The notes under the pieces are model-generated. The model was not told where the DNA came from. It made no database searches and was given only the letters and a program-made list of their open reading frames with translations. Below, one piece after another: positions 1-6,519 of a stretch of DNA of 58,159 nt. Position 1 is the first letter of the stretch, and every line of letters begins with the position of its first letter. The DNA comes from an uncultured Oxalobacteraceae bacterium. GTDB taxonomy: Bacteria; Pseudomonadota; Gammaproteobacteria; Burkholderiales; Burkholderiaceae. The translations under genes were made by a program, and so were the position numbers. Location: the NCBI GenBank assembly GCA_946480015.1, contig CAMLIL010000024.1, positions 1 through 58,159 of the forward strand, given 5' to 3'.

Positions 1-341
1 ATCAGTTGATTGATGGTTGGCATCGTTATAAATCCAACAAAATTACAACATGAATTAACCCGGGCAAGTGCCCGGGGGCTAAAACTTATTAAGTCCCGTC
101 TTGGACCGACAGTGGAGGCGCCGAAAGCCACTCGCCAGGAGCGGCCGGGTGCGCACAACGAGTGCAGGATAAAATTCGAGAACTCGCGAGTATAAGCGGG
201 AACATGAGGCAGGTCAATTGGTTTACTGCTCGCACGGGTGGCAAATCCCATCGCCCCCGCTTGCGCGCGGGCGACGACGGAAAGTTGAACACGAGTATGC
301 AAACATGGCGATAATCACCGCTTTGCCATTCGTCCTGCCCC
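1..341. other. Intergenic region before the phosphoethanolamine transferase gene
   Basis: No convincing coding sequence is visible. The stretch holds a perfect 8-bp hairpin at 59-76 (CCCGGGCA, AG, TGCCCGGG) that lacks a clear U-tract on either strand, and an imperfect hairpin at 251-274 resembling two others in the window. The promoter of the downstream gene should lie here, but I could not assign -35 and -10 boxes with confidence. Confidence 0.5.
251..274. repeat. REP-like GC-rich hairpin, copy 1
   Basis: TCGCCCCCGC pairs with GCGCGGGCGA (one mismatch) around a short loop. It resembles the GC-rich hairpins at 4974-4990 and 29342-29370. All three are intergenic, as expected for a dispersed REP-type element, but this copy is the most diverged and family membership is inference. 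Confidence 0.35.
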
Positions 342-2156
342 ATGCGCGCCCTGCTTCGCCCCGCCAACCTGTATTTGCTGCTGACTTACTTCGTGCTCTC
401 GGCCGTGCCCTTCGTGCCGCTGCTGATGGGCAAATCCATCCAGCGGCCATGGCAGGTGCTGGGCATCGAATTTGTTGCCTGGGTAGCGGTGTGGGCCATG
501 TTCAAGCGCCCGGCCTGGTTTCACTGGCTGCTGCTGCCGGCCTTCCTGGCCCTGCCGACCGAGGTCTATCTGATCGCCTATTACGGCCAGGGCATTTCCA
601 CCCACCATCTGGGCATCATCGCCGAAACCAGCCCCAAGGAAGCGATGGAGTTTCTCGGCAGCACGGTGTGGACGATGATCGCTGTGATGATCGGCATGAT
701 CGCGTGGTTCTTCAGCACCTGGAAAGTGGCCATGCGCACCCGCGCGCTGGACTGGGACGACGTCTCGCGCGGCGTCGCCCTCGCGGTGCTGAGCTCGGTG
801 GCGCTGCTGTGGGCCTACGGCTACGAGTTCGGCACCCAAGCCAGGCACCCGCATGCCAAGGCCAGCGCCAGCGTGCCGGAGGACGACCAGGCCGTCGCCG
901 GCGAGCACCATCTGCCATGGAACTGGCCTGCCCTGCCGCACTGGGCCAGGCTGCCTGTCGAGCTCGATTCTTTCGCGCATTCCTGGCCCATCGGCCTGAC
1001 CGCGCGCGGCATCGACTTTTATAAGGAGCGCAGGCACCTGGCCGAGCTGGGCCGGCGCAGCAGCCGTTTCCGTTTCGGCGCGCACCAGGCCAGCGCCAAC
1101 GACGACCCGGAAGTGGTGGTGATGGTGATTGGCGAATCGTCGCGCTACGACCGCTGGCAAATCAACGGTTATGAGCGCCCCACCAATCCCTTGCTGAGCC
1201 AGGAAAAGGATCTGGTGGTGCTGTCCGACATGATCACCTCGGTGGCGGCCACGCGCCTGTCGGTGCCGGTGATGATTTCGCGCAAGCCCGCCACCCAAAG
1301 CCTGAAAGATGGCTTCGCCGAAAAGTCTTTCCTGACCGCTTACAAGGAAGCCGGCTTCAAGACCTTCTGGCTGTCGAACCAGATTTCCTTCGGCGAATTC
1401 GACACCCCGGTATCGGTATTCGCCAAGGAAGCCGACGTGATTTCCTTCTTCAATCTGGGCGGCTTTACCAACAATTCGAACTTCGACCAGATCCTGCTCG
1501 CACCGCTCAAGAACGCCATCGCCGATCCGGCCCGCAAGAAGCTGATCGTGCTGCATGCGCTGGGCAGCCACTGGAATTACAGCCACCGCTATCCGCAGAG
1601 CTTCGACCGCTGGCAGCCGTCGCTGTACGGGGTCGACAAGCCGGTCGTGACCGACACCGGCATCAAGGAGCGCATGTCCAACAGCTACGACAGCACCATC
1701 CTGTACACCGACTGGTTCCTGGCCAACGTGATCGGCACGCTCAGGCAGTCGGCGCAGCGCAGCGCCATGATGTACGTGTCCGACCACGGCCAGACCCTGT
1801 ACGACAAGAGCTGCAAGCTGGCCTTCCACGGCCACAACACGCAGTACGAATTCCACGTGCCGGCCCTGGTCTGGTATTCGGACCAGTTCGCGCAGCGTTT
1901 CCCGGACAAGGTCGCCCAGCTGCGCGAGCACCGCAGCGCGCGCCTGTCGACCGAAAACGTGTTCCACACCCTGCTCGACCTGGGCGACATCCGCTACCCC
2001 GGCGACCGCCTCGAATGGAGCTTCGCCAGCCGCCAGTTCCAGCAGCACAAGCGCTATGTCGACAGCTACGGCTGGACCAACTACGACAACGCCACCTTCA
2101 AAGGCGACTGCCGCGAAGTGATCGACAAGGACAAGCCGCTCAAGCAGGACAAATGA
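342..2156 (+). CDS. Phosphoethanolamine transferase (EptA/sulfatase fold)
   Basis: Inner-membrane enzyme of 604 residues expected to transfer phosphoethanolamine from phosphatidylethanolamine to lipid A or another envelope glycolipid. The N-terminal third carries several hydrophobic segments (about residues 8-30, 40-52, 60-82, 110-125, 145-160). A periplasmic alkaline-phosphatase/sulfatase domain follows from about residue 255. Visible family marks are the metal-ligand glutamate in GESSRYDR (E265), the nucleophile threonine in NGYERPTNP (T281), the LHALGSH...RYP block and the SDHGQ metal-binding block near the C-terminus. Length fits the family. It stands alone with no two-component regulator beside it, so the acceptor lipid cannot be told from context. 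The alternative is a closely related glycan or LPS-core pEtN transferase. Confidence 0.9.
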   Translation: MRALLRPANLYLLLTYFVLSAVPFVPLLMGKSIQRPWQVLGIEFVAWVAVWAMFKRPAWFHWLLLPAFLALPTEVYLIAYYGQGISTHHLGIIAETSPKEAMEFLGSTVWTMIAVMIGMIAWFFSTWKVAMRTRALDWDDVSRGVALAVLSSVALLWAYGYEFGTQARHPHAKASASVPEDDQAVAGEHHLPWNWPALPHWARLPVELDSFAHSWPIGLTARGIDFYKERRHLAELGRRSSRFRFGAHQASANDDPEVVVMVIGESSRYDRWQINGYERPTNPLLSQEKDLVVLSDMITSVAATRLSVPVMISRKPATQSLKDGFAEKSFLTAYKEAGFKTFWLSNQISFGEFDTPVSVFAKEADVISFFNLGGFTNNSNFDQILLAPLKNAIADPARKKLIVLHALGSHWNYSHRYPQSFDRWQPSLYGVDKPVVTDTGIKERMSNSYDSTILYTDWFLANVIGTLRQSAQRSAMMYVSDHGQTLYDKSCKLAFHGHNTQYEFHVPALVWYSDQFAQRFPDKVAQLREHRSARLSTENVFHTLLDLGDIRYPGDRLEWSFASRQFQQHKRYVDSYGWTNYDNATFKGDCREVIDKDKPLKQDK

Positions 2157-2200
2157 AGCGGGCCGGGACAAGCGGCAAAGACCAGAAATCCCTCATTGAT

Positions 2201-2509
2201 CTATTTTTTCTTCGCCGCCAGCGCCCGGCTCTCTTCTTTCAGCCCCTGCGCGACAGGACAGACAGCCTGCATGAATGACGCCAGCGTGTTGACCAGGTTA
2301 TCGCCTTGCAGCCGATAGAAAATAAACTGCCCGCGTTTGTCACTGGTGATGAGTCCTGCCGACTCGAGTATCCGCAAGTGCTTCGACAGCGACGGCTTGG
2401 TCATGTCGAAGCGCGCGGCGATTTCGCCAGCCGACAATTCAGTTTCGGAGAGGTAAGCCAGGATTTTCCGGCGCGGCGTGGAAGCCAAGGCGGCAAAAAT
2501 TTGATCCAT
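2201..2509 (-). CDS. ArsR/SmtB-family transcriptional repressor
   Basis: A 102-residue winged-helix protein. The start MDQIFAALAST was chosen because ArsR proteins begin just before this helix; an in-frame extension of 30 residues upstream has no family character. The recognition helix lies in GEIAARFDMTKPSLSKHLRILESAGLI, followed by a basic wing ending FYRLQ. The metal-binding ELCVCDL signature of classical ArsR is absent. Two possible sensing residues are the single cysteine in AVCPVAQ near the C-terminus and nearby acidic residues, so the inducer is unknown. It is transcribed away from the DCC/UbiG pair, and a 12-bp inverted repeat lies in the shared promoter region, which suggests it represses both units. 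Confidence 0.88.
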   Translation of the reverse strand: MDQIFAALASTPRRKILAYLSETELSAGEIAARFDMTKPSLSKHLRILESAGLITSDKRGQFIFYRLQGDNLVNTLASFMQAVCPVAQGLKEESRALAAKKK

Positions 2510-2577
2510 GATGTGCGGTAATCCAAAGTATCGGCAAGCGTCCGGGCAGGACAGCAAAGGCCATGATACATCAAATG

Positions 2578-2613
2578 TCATATTTAGCTCATTAGCCAAT
2601 TAGCTAAATATGA
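2578..2613. promoter_or_regulatory. Inverted-repeat operator between arsR-type gene and DCC gene
   Basis: TCATATTTAGCT at 2578-2589 is matched perfectly in reverse complement by AGCTAAATATGA at 2602-2613 with a 12-bp spacer. It is AT-rich in a GC-rich neighbourhood and sits 69 bp upstream of one divergent start and 43 bp upstream of the other. This is the expected place and form for an ArsR-family dimer site. Binding is inferred. Confidence 0.75.
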
Positions 2614-2655
2614 TGTATAGTGGTTTGCATTCGATATTGGATCAGGGAGTAGACC

Positions 2656-3036
2656 ATGAACGAGGCAGAAACCCCACCACCTTCTTGCGCCACCGTGTAT
2701 TTCAACAGCGCCTGTCCGGTCTGCGATGCGGGCATCCGCTACCAGCGCCAACAGATGGAAGGGAGCGCGGTCAGCTTTGTCGACGTGCACGGCCACCCCG
2801 AACTGGCGCAAGAGCTGGGCATCGATCTCGAGTCCCTGCGTGAGCGCCTGCATGTACGCGACGCCGCGGGAGCGATACATGCGGGCGACCGAGCATTCGC
2901 GACGCTTTGGTCGCAAACGCCCGGCCAGCGCTGGATGGGATGGCTGGCTCGCCGGCTGTCCTGGCTAAGCGGACCGCTGTATAACGTTGCCGCCCGCTTT
3001 CTCTATCGCTGGAACCGCAGCCGCGGCCGCTGGTAA
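2656..3036 (+). CDS. DCC-family thiol-disulfide protein (DUF393)
   Basis: A 126-residue protein of the DCC family, thioredoxin-like proteins of poorly defined role. The N-terminal signature is VYFNSACPVCDAG (residues about 14-26): here FNSACPVC replaces the usual YDGxCPLC, keeping both cysteines of the CxxC pair. The C-terminal part is rich in Trp and Arg, as in other members (GWLARRLSWLSGPLYNVAARFLYRWNR). No signal peptide is seen, so the product is probably cytoplasmic or loosely membrane-associated. It is the first gene downstream of the putative ArsR operator and lies 25 bp upstream of the UbiG-like gene, so the two are probably co-transcribed. Redox activity is inferred from CxxC. Confidence 0.85.
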   Translation: MNEAETPPPSCATVYFNSACPVCDAGIRYQRQQMEGSAVSFVDVHGHPELAQELGIDLESLRERLHVRDAAGAIHAGDRAFATLWSQTPGQRWMGWLARRLSWLSGPLYNVAARFLYRWNRSRGRW

Positions 3037-3061
3037 GCCTATTTCTTCCTGGATGCACATC

Positions 3062-3838
3062 ATGGACACCAACACCTCCACTACTTCAGCAATCCCACCA
3101 CTGAACGCTGACCCGGCTGAGCTGGCGCGCTTCAACAAGCTGGCCACCCGCTGGTGGGACGAAAATTCCGAGTTCAAACCCCTGCACCGCATCAATCCTC
3201 ACCGGCTCGAATGGATCGACCAGCTCTGCAAGCTGGACGCCAAGGCCGTACTCGACGTCGGTTGCGGCGGCGGCATTCTGGCCGAAGCGATGGCGCGCCG
3301 GGGAGCGCGTGTCACCGGAATTGACCTTGCCGAAAAGCCGTTGCAGATCGCCCGCTGGCATGCGCAAGGCCAGCGCATCGATGTCGACTACGTGACGAGC
3401 AGTGCCGAAGACTGGGCTGTCGGACACGGCGGGCAGTACGACATCGTCACTTGCATGGAAATGCTGGAGCATGTGCCCCAACCGCAGGCCGTCGTAGCGG
3501 CATGCGCCGAGTTGGTCAAACCGGGCGGTTGGGTATTCTTTTCCACAATTAATCGCAACCCGCTGAGCTACCTGACCGCGATCGTCGGCGTGGAGTATGT
3601 ACTGCGCATATTGCCGCGCGGCACCCATCAGTTCGGCCGCTTCATCAAACCACGCGAATTGCTGAACATGGCTGCCGTCGCGGGCCTGTCTCTTGCCGAC
3701 CAGCGGGGATTGGGCTACAACCCGCTGACCCAGCGCTTTCATCTTCACCGGTTTTGCTGGGTTGGCTATTTGCTTGCCATGCAGAGAGCAGAACTTGGCG
3801 CCAGCCAGGCCACAAATAAATTACTTGCTATTAAATAG
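3062..3838 (+). CDS. ubiG: UbiG-type ubiquinone O-methyltransferase
   Basis: A 258-residue SAM-dependent methyltransferase. The N-terminus has the UbiG pattern LARFNKLATRWWDENSEFKP followed by LHRINPHRLEWI. SAM-binding motif I is LDVGCGGGILAE (residues about 64-75), followed by VTGIDLAEKPL. EMLEHVP and the late NPLTQRFHL block also fit UbiG, which methylates the 3-hydroxyls of the ubiquinone ring at the inner membrane. Start ATG 3062 matches family N-termini; ATG 3053 is possible. Its position behind an ArsR-type promoter and a DCC gene is unusual for a housekeeping UbiG, so it may be a second, conditionally expressed copy. Its last codons overlap the first OhrR-type motif. Confidence 0.85.
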   Translation: MDTNTSTTSAIPPLNADPAELARFNKLATRWWDENSEFKPLHRINPHRLEWIDQLCKLDAKAVLDVGCGGGILAEAMARRGARVTGIDLAEKPLQIARWHAQGQRIDVDYVTSSAEDWAVGHGGQYDIVTCMEMLEHVPQPQAVVAACAELVKPGGWVFFSTINRNPLSYLTAIVGVEYVLRILPRGTHQFGRFIKPRELLNMAAVAGLSLADQRGLGYNPLTQRFHLHRFCWVGYLLAMQRAELGASQATNKLLAIK

Positions 3839-3855
3839 CGCGCTACTTATACTCG
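3827..3855. promoter_or_regulatory. OhrR-type operator/promoter motif, copy 1
   Basis: First of three near-identical 29-bp elements; the core is the perfect palindrome TAGCGCGCTA followed by CTTATACTCG. The element overlaps the ubiG stop codon and lies 85 bp upstream of the esterase start. The TATACT segment could serve as a -10 box. Assignment to the OhrR-type regulator rests on the shared motif in front of both genes. Confidence 0.65.
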
Positions 3856-3902
3856 CCACATGGCTGTGCACACATGCCGCCATGCCCCCAAAAACATAGC
3901 GC

Positions 3903-3931
3903 ACTATTAAATAACTAGCTACTTATATAGG
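3903..3931. promoter_or_regulatory. OhrR-type operator/promoter motif, copy 2
   Basis: Same element as at 3827-3855, starting CTATTAAATA; the palindrome core has changed to AACTAGCTAC. It ends in TTATATAGG directly in front of the esterase start, so a bound repressor would cover the likely -10 region (TATATA, 3924-3929). Spacing between copies 1 and 2 is 76 bp start to start. Confidence 0.65.
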
Positions 3932-3939
3932 ACCTCATC

Positions 3940-4953
3940 ATGAAATCGCTGAAAACCCTTGCCGCCCTGTCGGCCCTCGCGCTGTCGGTCTCGAACGCCT
4001 TTGCGGCCAGCCTGCCCGGCGTCGAACGCCACACTGCCGATTTCCTGAAAGCCCTCGAAGGCGGCCAGCCGCTCGAACAGATGACCCCGGCCGCCGCCCG
4101 CGCCGTGCTGGTCAACGCCCAGGCCGGCGTCAAGGCCGCCCTGCCCGCCGCGGACGTCAGCCAGAAGACCGTCACGCTGGATGGCAAGCCGGTCACCCTG
4201 ACCATCGTGCGCCCCGCCGGCGTCAAAGGAACCTTGCCGGCGTTCATGTTCTTCCACGGCGGCGGCTGGGTACTGGGCGACTTCCCCACCCATGAGCGCC
4301 TGGTGCGCGACCTGGTGGCCGGCTCGGGCGCCGCCGCCGTGTTCGTCAATTACACACCCTCGCCGGAAGCCGGCTACGGCGTGGCCATCAAGCAAGCCTA
4401 CGCGGCCACCCGCTGGGTCGCCGCCCACGGCAAGGAAATCCAGGTCGATGGCAGTCGCCTGGCCGTGGCCGGCAACAGTGTCGGCGGCAATATGGCCGCC
4501 GTGGTCAGTTTGATGGCCAAGGAACAGGGCGGCCCGGCCTTGAAGGCGCAAGTACTGCTGTGGCCGGTGACCGACGCCAACTTCGACACGCCTTCCTACC
4601 AGCGCTTCGCCGAGGGCCATTTCCTGACCAAAAACCTGATGGTGTGGTTCTGGGACAATTACACCCGCGACGCGGCTGCCCGCAAGGACATCCATGCCTC
4701 CCCGCTGCAGGCCACGACCGCCCAGTTGCAAGGCTTGCCGCCAACATTGATCCAGACCGCCGAATTCGATGTGCTGCGCGATGAGGGCGAAGCCTACGGC
4801 CGCAAGCTCGACGCCGCCGGCGTGGACGTGAAAACCGTGCGCTACAACGGCATGATTCACGACTTCGGCTTGCTCAATGTGCTCAGCAAGCTGCCCGCGA
4901 CCCGCAGCGCGCTGGACCAGGCGGCCGCCGAGTTGAAACAGCGCCTCAAATAA
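3940..4953 (+). CDS. Secreted HSL-family (type IV) esterase/lipase
   Basis: A 337-residue exported alpha/beta hydrolase. Residues 1-22 form a Sec signal peptide ending AFA. The oxyanion-hole motif HGGGW lies at 106-110, the nucleophile elbow GNSVGG places the serine at 180, the acid is D277 in EFDVLRDE, and the histidine is H307 in MIHDFG. All hallmarks of the hormone-sensitive-lipase family are present, so it should hydrolyse carboxylesters in the periplasm. The substrate is not evident. Two copies of the OhrR-type motif precede it and the regulator gene follows 84 bp downstream on the same strand, so organic peroxides or oxidised lipids may induce it. The last point is inference. Confidence 0.88.
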   Translation: MKSLKTLAALSALALSVSNAFAASLPGVERHTADFLKALEGGQPLEQMTPAAARAVLVNAQAGVKAALPAADVSQKTVTLDGKPVTLTIVRPAGVKGTLPAFMFFHGGGWVLGDFPTHERLVRDLVAGSGAAAVFVNYTPSPEAGYGVAIKQAYAATRWVAAHGKEIQVDGSRLAVAGNSVGGNMAAVVSLMAKEQGGPALKAQVLLWPVTDANFDTPSYQRFAEGHFLTKNLMVWFWDNYTRDAAARKDIHASPLQATTAQLQGLPPTLIQTAEFDVLRDEGEAYGRKLDAAGVDVKTVRYNGMIHDFGLLNVLSKLPATRSALDQAAAELKQRLK

Positions 4954-4973
4954 AGCCTCCGCGCGAGCCTGCT

Positions 4974-4990
4974 CCCGCAAAGGCGGGGGA
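4974..4990. repeat. REP-like GC-rich hairpin, copy 2
   Basis: CCCGC (4974-4978) pairs with GCGGG (4983-4987). The 16-bp string CAAAGGCGGGGGACGA at 4978-4993 recurs exactly at 29353-29368. It lies just past the esterase stop and may also act as a weak transcript end, although no U-tract follows. Confidence 0.4.
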
Positions 4991-5003
4991 CGAAAATACG
5001 CTG

Positions 5004-5032
5004 GCTATTCGATAGCGCGCTATATATACTCG
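5004..5032. promoter_or_regulatory. OhrR-type operator/promoter motif, copy 3
   Basis: Third copy of the 29-bp element, with the perfect palindrome ATAGCGCGCTAT and then ATATACTCG. It ends five bases before the regulator's ATG. If TATACT at 5025-5030 is the -10 box, transcription would begin within a base or two of the start codon, implying autoregulation and a leaderless mRNA. Confidence 0.65.
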
Positions 5033-5037
5033 TCCGC

Positions 5038-5484
5038 ATGGATATCGAATCAAGCCAAGTCCCCAAGCTCGACGGCCAGCTGTGTTTCGCGCTGTACTCG
5101 ACCTCGCTGGCAATGAGCAAGCTGTACCGCAAACTCCTGGGCAAGCTCGGCCTGACCTACTCGCAATACTTGGTCATGATGGTGTTGTGGGAGAAAAACG
5201 AGCTGACAGTGTCGGAGATCGGCGAGCGCCTGTTTCTCGACTCCGCCACGCTGACTCCCCTGCTCAAGCGCATGGAACAGGCTGGCCTGCTGAGCCGGGT
5301 GCGCGCGGCCGGCGACGAGCGCCAAGTCATCATCTCGCTCAGCGATGCCGGCCAGGCCCTGCGCGTCGAAGCGGCCAAGCTCAGTCCGGAAGTGAGCTGC
5401 GCCACCGGCTGCGCAGCCAACGAGATCGACCAGCTGAAAAGCCAGCTGGAAGCGCTGCGCAAGAATTTGCTCAATAGCGCCTAG
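5038..5484 (+). CDS. OhrR-type MarR-family peroxide-sensing repressor
   Basis: A 148-residue MarR-family regulator very close to OhrR. The N-terminal [20 protein letters not shown] carries the conserved peroxidatic cysteine (C17). [44 protein letters not shown] (winged helix) and DERQVIISL follow the OhrR pattern. A second cysteine pair, SCATGC near residues 121-125, would allow a two-Cys mechanism with inter-subunit disulfide. OhrR proteins normally repress an organic hydroperoxide reductase (ohr); none is seen here, and the neighbour carrying the same operator is a secreted esterase. No Shine-Dalgarno sequence is visible before ATG 5038. Confidence 0.88.
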   Translation: MDIESSQVPKLDGQLCFALYSTSLAMSKLYRKLLGKLGLTYSQYLVMMVLWEKNELTVSEIGERLFLDSATLTPLLKRMEQAGLLSRVRAAGDERQVIISLSDAGQALRVEAAKLSPEVSCATGCAANEIDQLKSQLEALRKNLLNSA

Positions 5485-5555
5485 CCACAAGGCGGCGACG
5501 GAACGCCTGGGCACAACAAAGGATGGCGCTAGCTGGCCGCCATCGTGTTGCAACT

Positions 5556-6188
5556 TCACTCCTGGCCACTGACGTCCATCAACGGGGCCAGCGCGCGCGC
5601 TGCGGCAGCGCCGCTGAGGGCGGCGCCTTGCATGGTTCCTGGCGCTTTGGCGATGCGGGCGCGCTGCGCCGGGTCGGCCAGCACCGGCCAGGCCGCGGCC
5701 AAGGCCTGCATCAGCGGCCGCTCCAGCGCGTCCAACCGTGGCCGGATTTCTGTCGCCAGGTCTGGCGGATCGCCGACCGGACCCGCGCCGGCGCGCGACC
5801 AAGCGGCAAAGCATTCACGCTGGACGATCTTGGCCGCTTCGATCTGGGCCCGGAAAAAGCGCTCCGCCCAAGCCGCCGGCAGGCCCAGCGCCTGGGCTTC
5901 GGCCACGAAGCGGGCGATGATGATGCGCTCGCGCGGCAGATCATCGATTTTCCCGCCATTGCGCCATTTATGACGCGCCACATCGGGCATGAGCGCCAGA
6001 CGCTGATCCATCAGCTCGCGTAGCCGTTGCAGCGCGGCGTCGGCGTTCACCTGGGGAGTCGGCGCGGTGGCGCTGCTGGCGCGGGCATCAGCCCCGGTTT
6101 GTTGTTCCGGCAGACCGGCGGCGGAGGCGGCGTTCATCAGCGCCAGACCACATGCGACGGCGTACCATGCCAATCGATTCAGTTTCAT
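5556..6188 (-). CDS. Exported chorismate mutase (AroQ gamma type)
   Basis: A 210-residue protein. Residues 1-24 form a Sec signal peptide (MKLNRLAWYAVACGLALMNAAS then A), which supports ATG 6188 rather than an in-frame start 24 codons upstream. The AroQ-like helix follows: LRELMDQRLALMPDVARHKW, then IDDLPRERIIIARFVAEAQALGL and FFRAQIEAAKIVQ, containing the Arg/Lys and Gln positions that bind chorismate in secreted gamma-class mutases. The enzyme would convert chorismate to prephenate outside the cytoplasm. The role of such exported mutases in free-living bacteria is unclear. It is a single gene between the OhrR-type gene and the sigma-54 operon, transcribed away from the latter. Confidence 0.85.
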   Translation of the reverse strand: MKLNRLAWYAVACGLALMNAASAAGLPEQQTGADARASSATAPTPQVNADAALQRLRELMDQRLALMPDVARHKWRNGGKIDDLPRERIIIARFVAEAQALGLPAAWAERFFRAQIEAAKIVQRECFAAWSRAGAGPVGDPPDLATEIRPRLDALERPLMQALAAAWPVLADPAQRARIAKAPGTMQGAALSGAAAARALAPLMDVSGQE

Positions 6189-6380
6189 ACAGGTTCCTTG
6201 CTCGCCTACCAAACCAAACTGAACATTATCCGCGATTTCACGTCGCGTTCGCAGCAGCATAATGACGAGGCAATATTAAATATTAGACAAGACGACTGTG
6301 GCCAATGCGCATTTCGATTGGGAAATGATGTATAGCACGTCTAATTGCCTGGGACGCTACCTGAACGGCGGCGCGAACGC

Positions 6381-6433
6381 CGGACAAGCCGTCCGCTGTC
6401 CGCCGGCAGCGCTGTCCGGACAGCACCGGACAC
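6381..6433. promoter_or_regulatory. Cluster of palindromic activator sites upstream of the sigma-54 promoter
   Basis: Six half-sites GTCCG/CGGAC fall within about 50 bp (6381, 6391, 6398, 6414, 6417, 6427). The centre is a perfect 14-bp palindrome GCTGTCCGGACAGC at 6411-6424. The cluster lies roughly 40-90 bp upstream of the -24 element, a normal place for an enhancer-like activator site. The likely ligand is the NtrC-type regulator encoded at the end of the same operon (inference). Confidence 0.7.
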
Positions 6434-6468
6434 CCGAATCGTCTCAATACAATCAATGAGTTAGCGTG

Positions 6469-6484
6469 TGGCACGGATCGTGCA
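6469..6484 (+). promoter_or_regulatory. Sigma-54 (-24/-12) promoter
   Basis: TGGCACG at 6469-6475 and GTGCA at 6480-6484 match the RpoN consensus TGGCACG-N4-TTGCA at all but one position. The invariant GG (6470-6471) and GC (6482-6483) are separated by exactly 10 bp. Transcription should start near 6495. The first efflux gene must therefore begin downstream of that, which rules out the in-frame GTG at 6466. Confidence 0.85.
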
Positions 6485-6519
6485 ATGTCGATGGCATTCA
6501 CGACCAGCCGACGCCGACC

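Noticed and set aside
59..76. Hairpin CCCGGGCA/TGCCCGGG as a terminator of a gene left of the window
   Set aside because: The stem is perfect, but no U-run follows on either strand, and the upstream gene is outside the window, so I mention it only as structure.
315..2171. A 618-codon open frame antisense to the phosphoethanolamine transferase
   Set aside because: Shadow frame; the transferase motifs and membrane helices lie on the plus strand.
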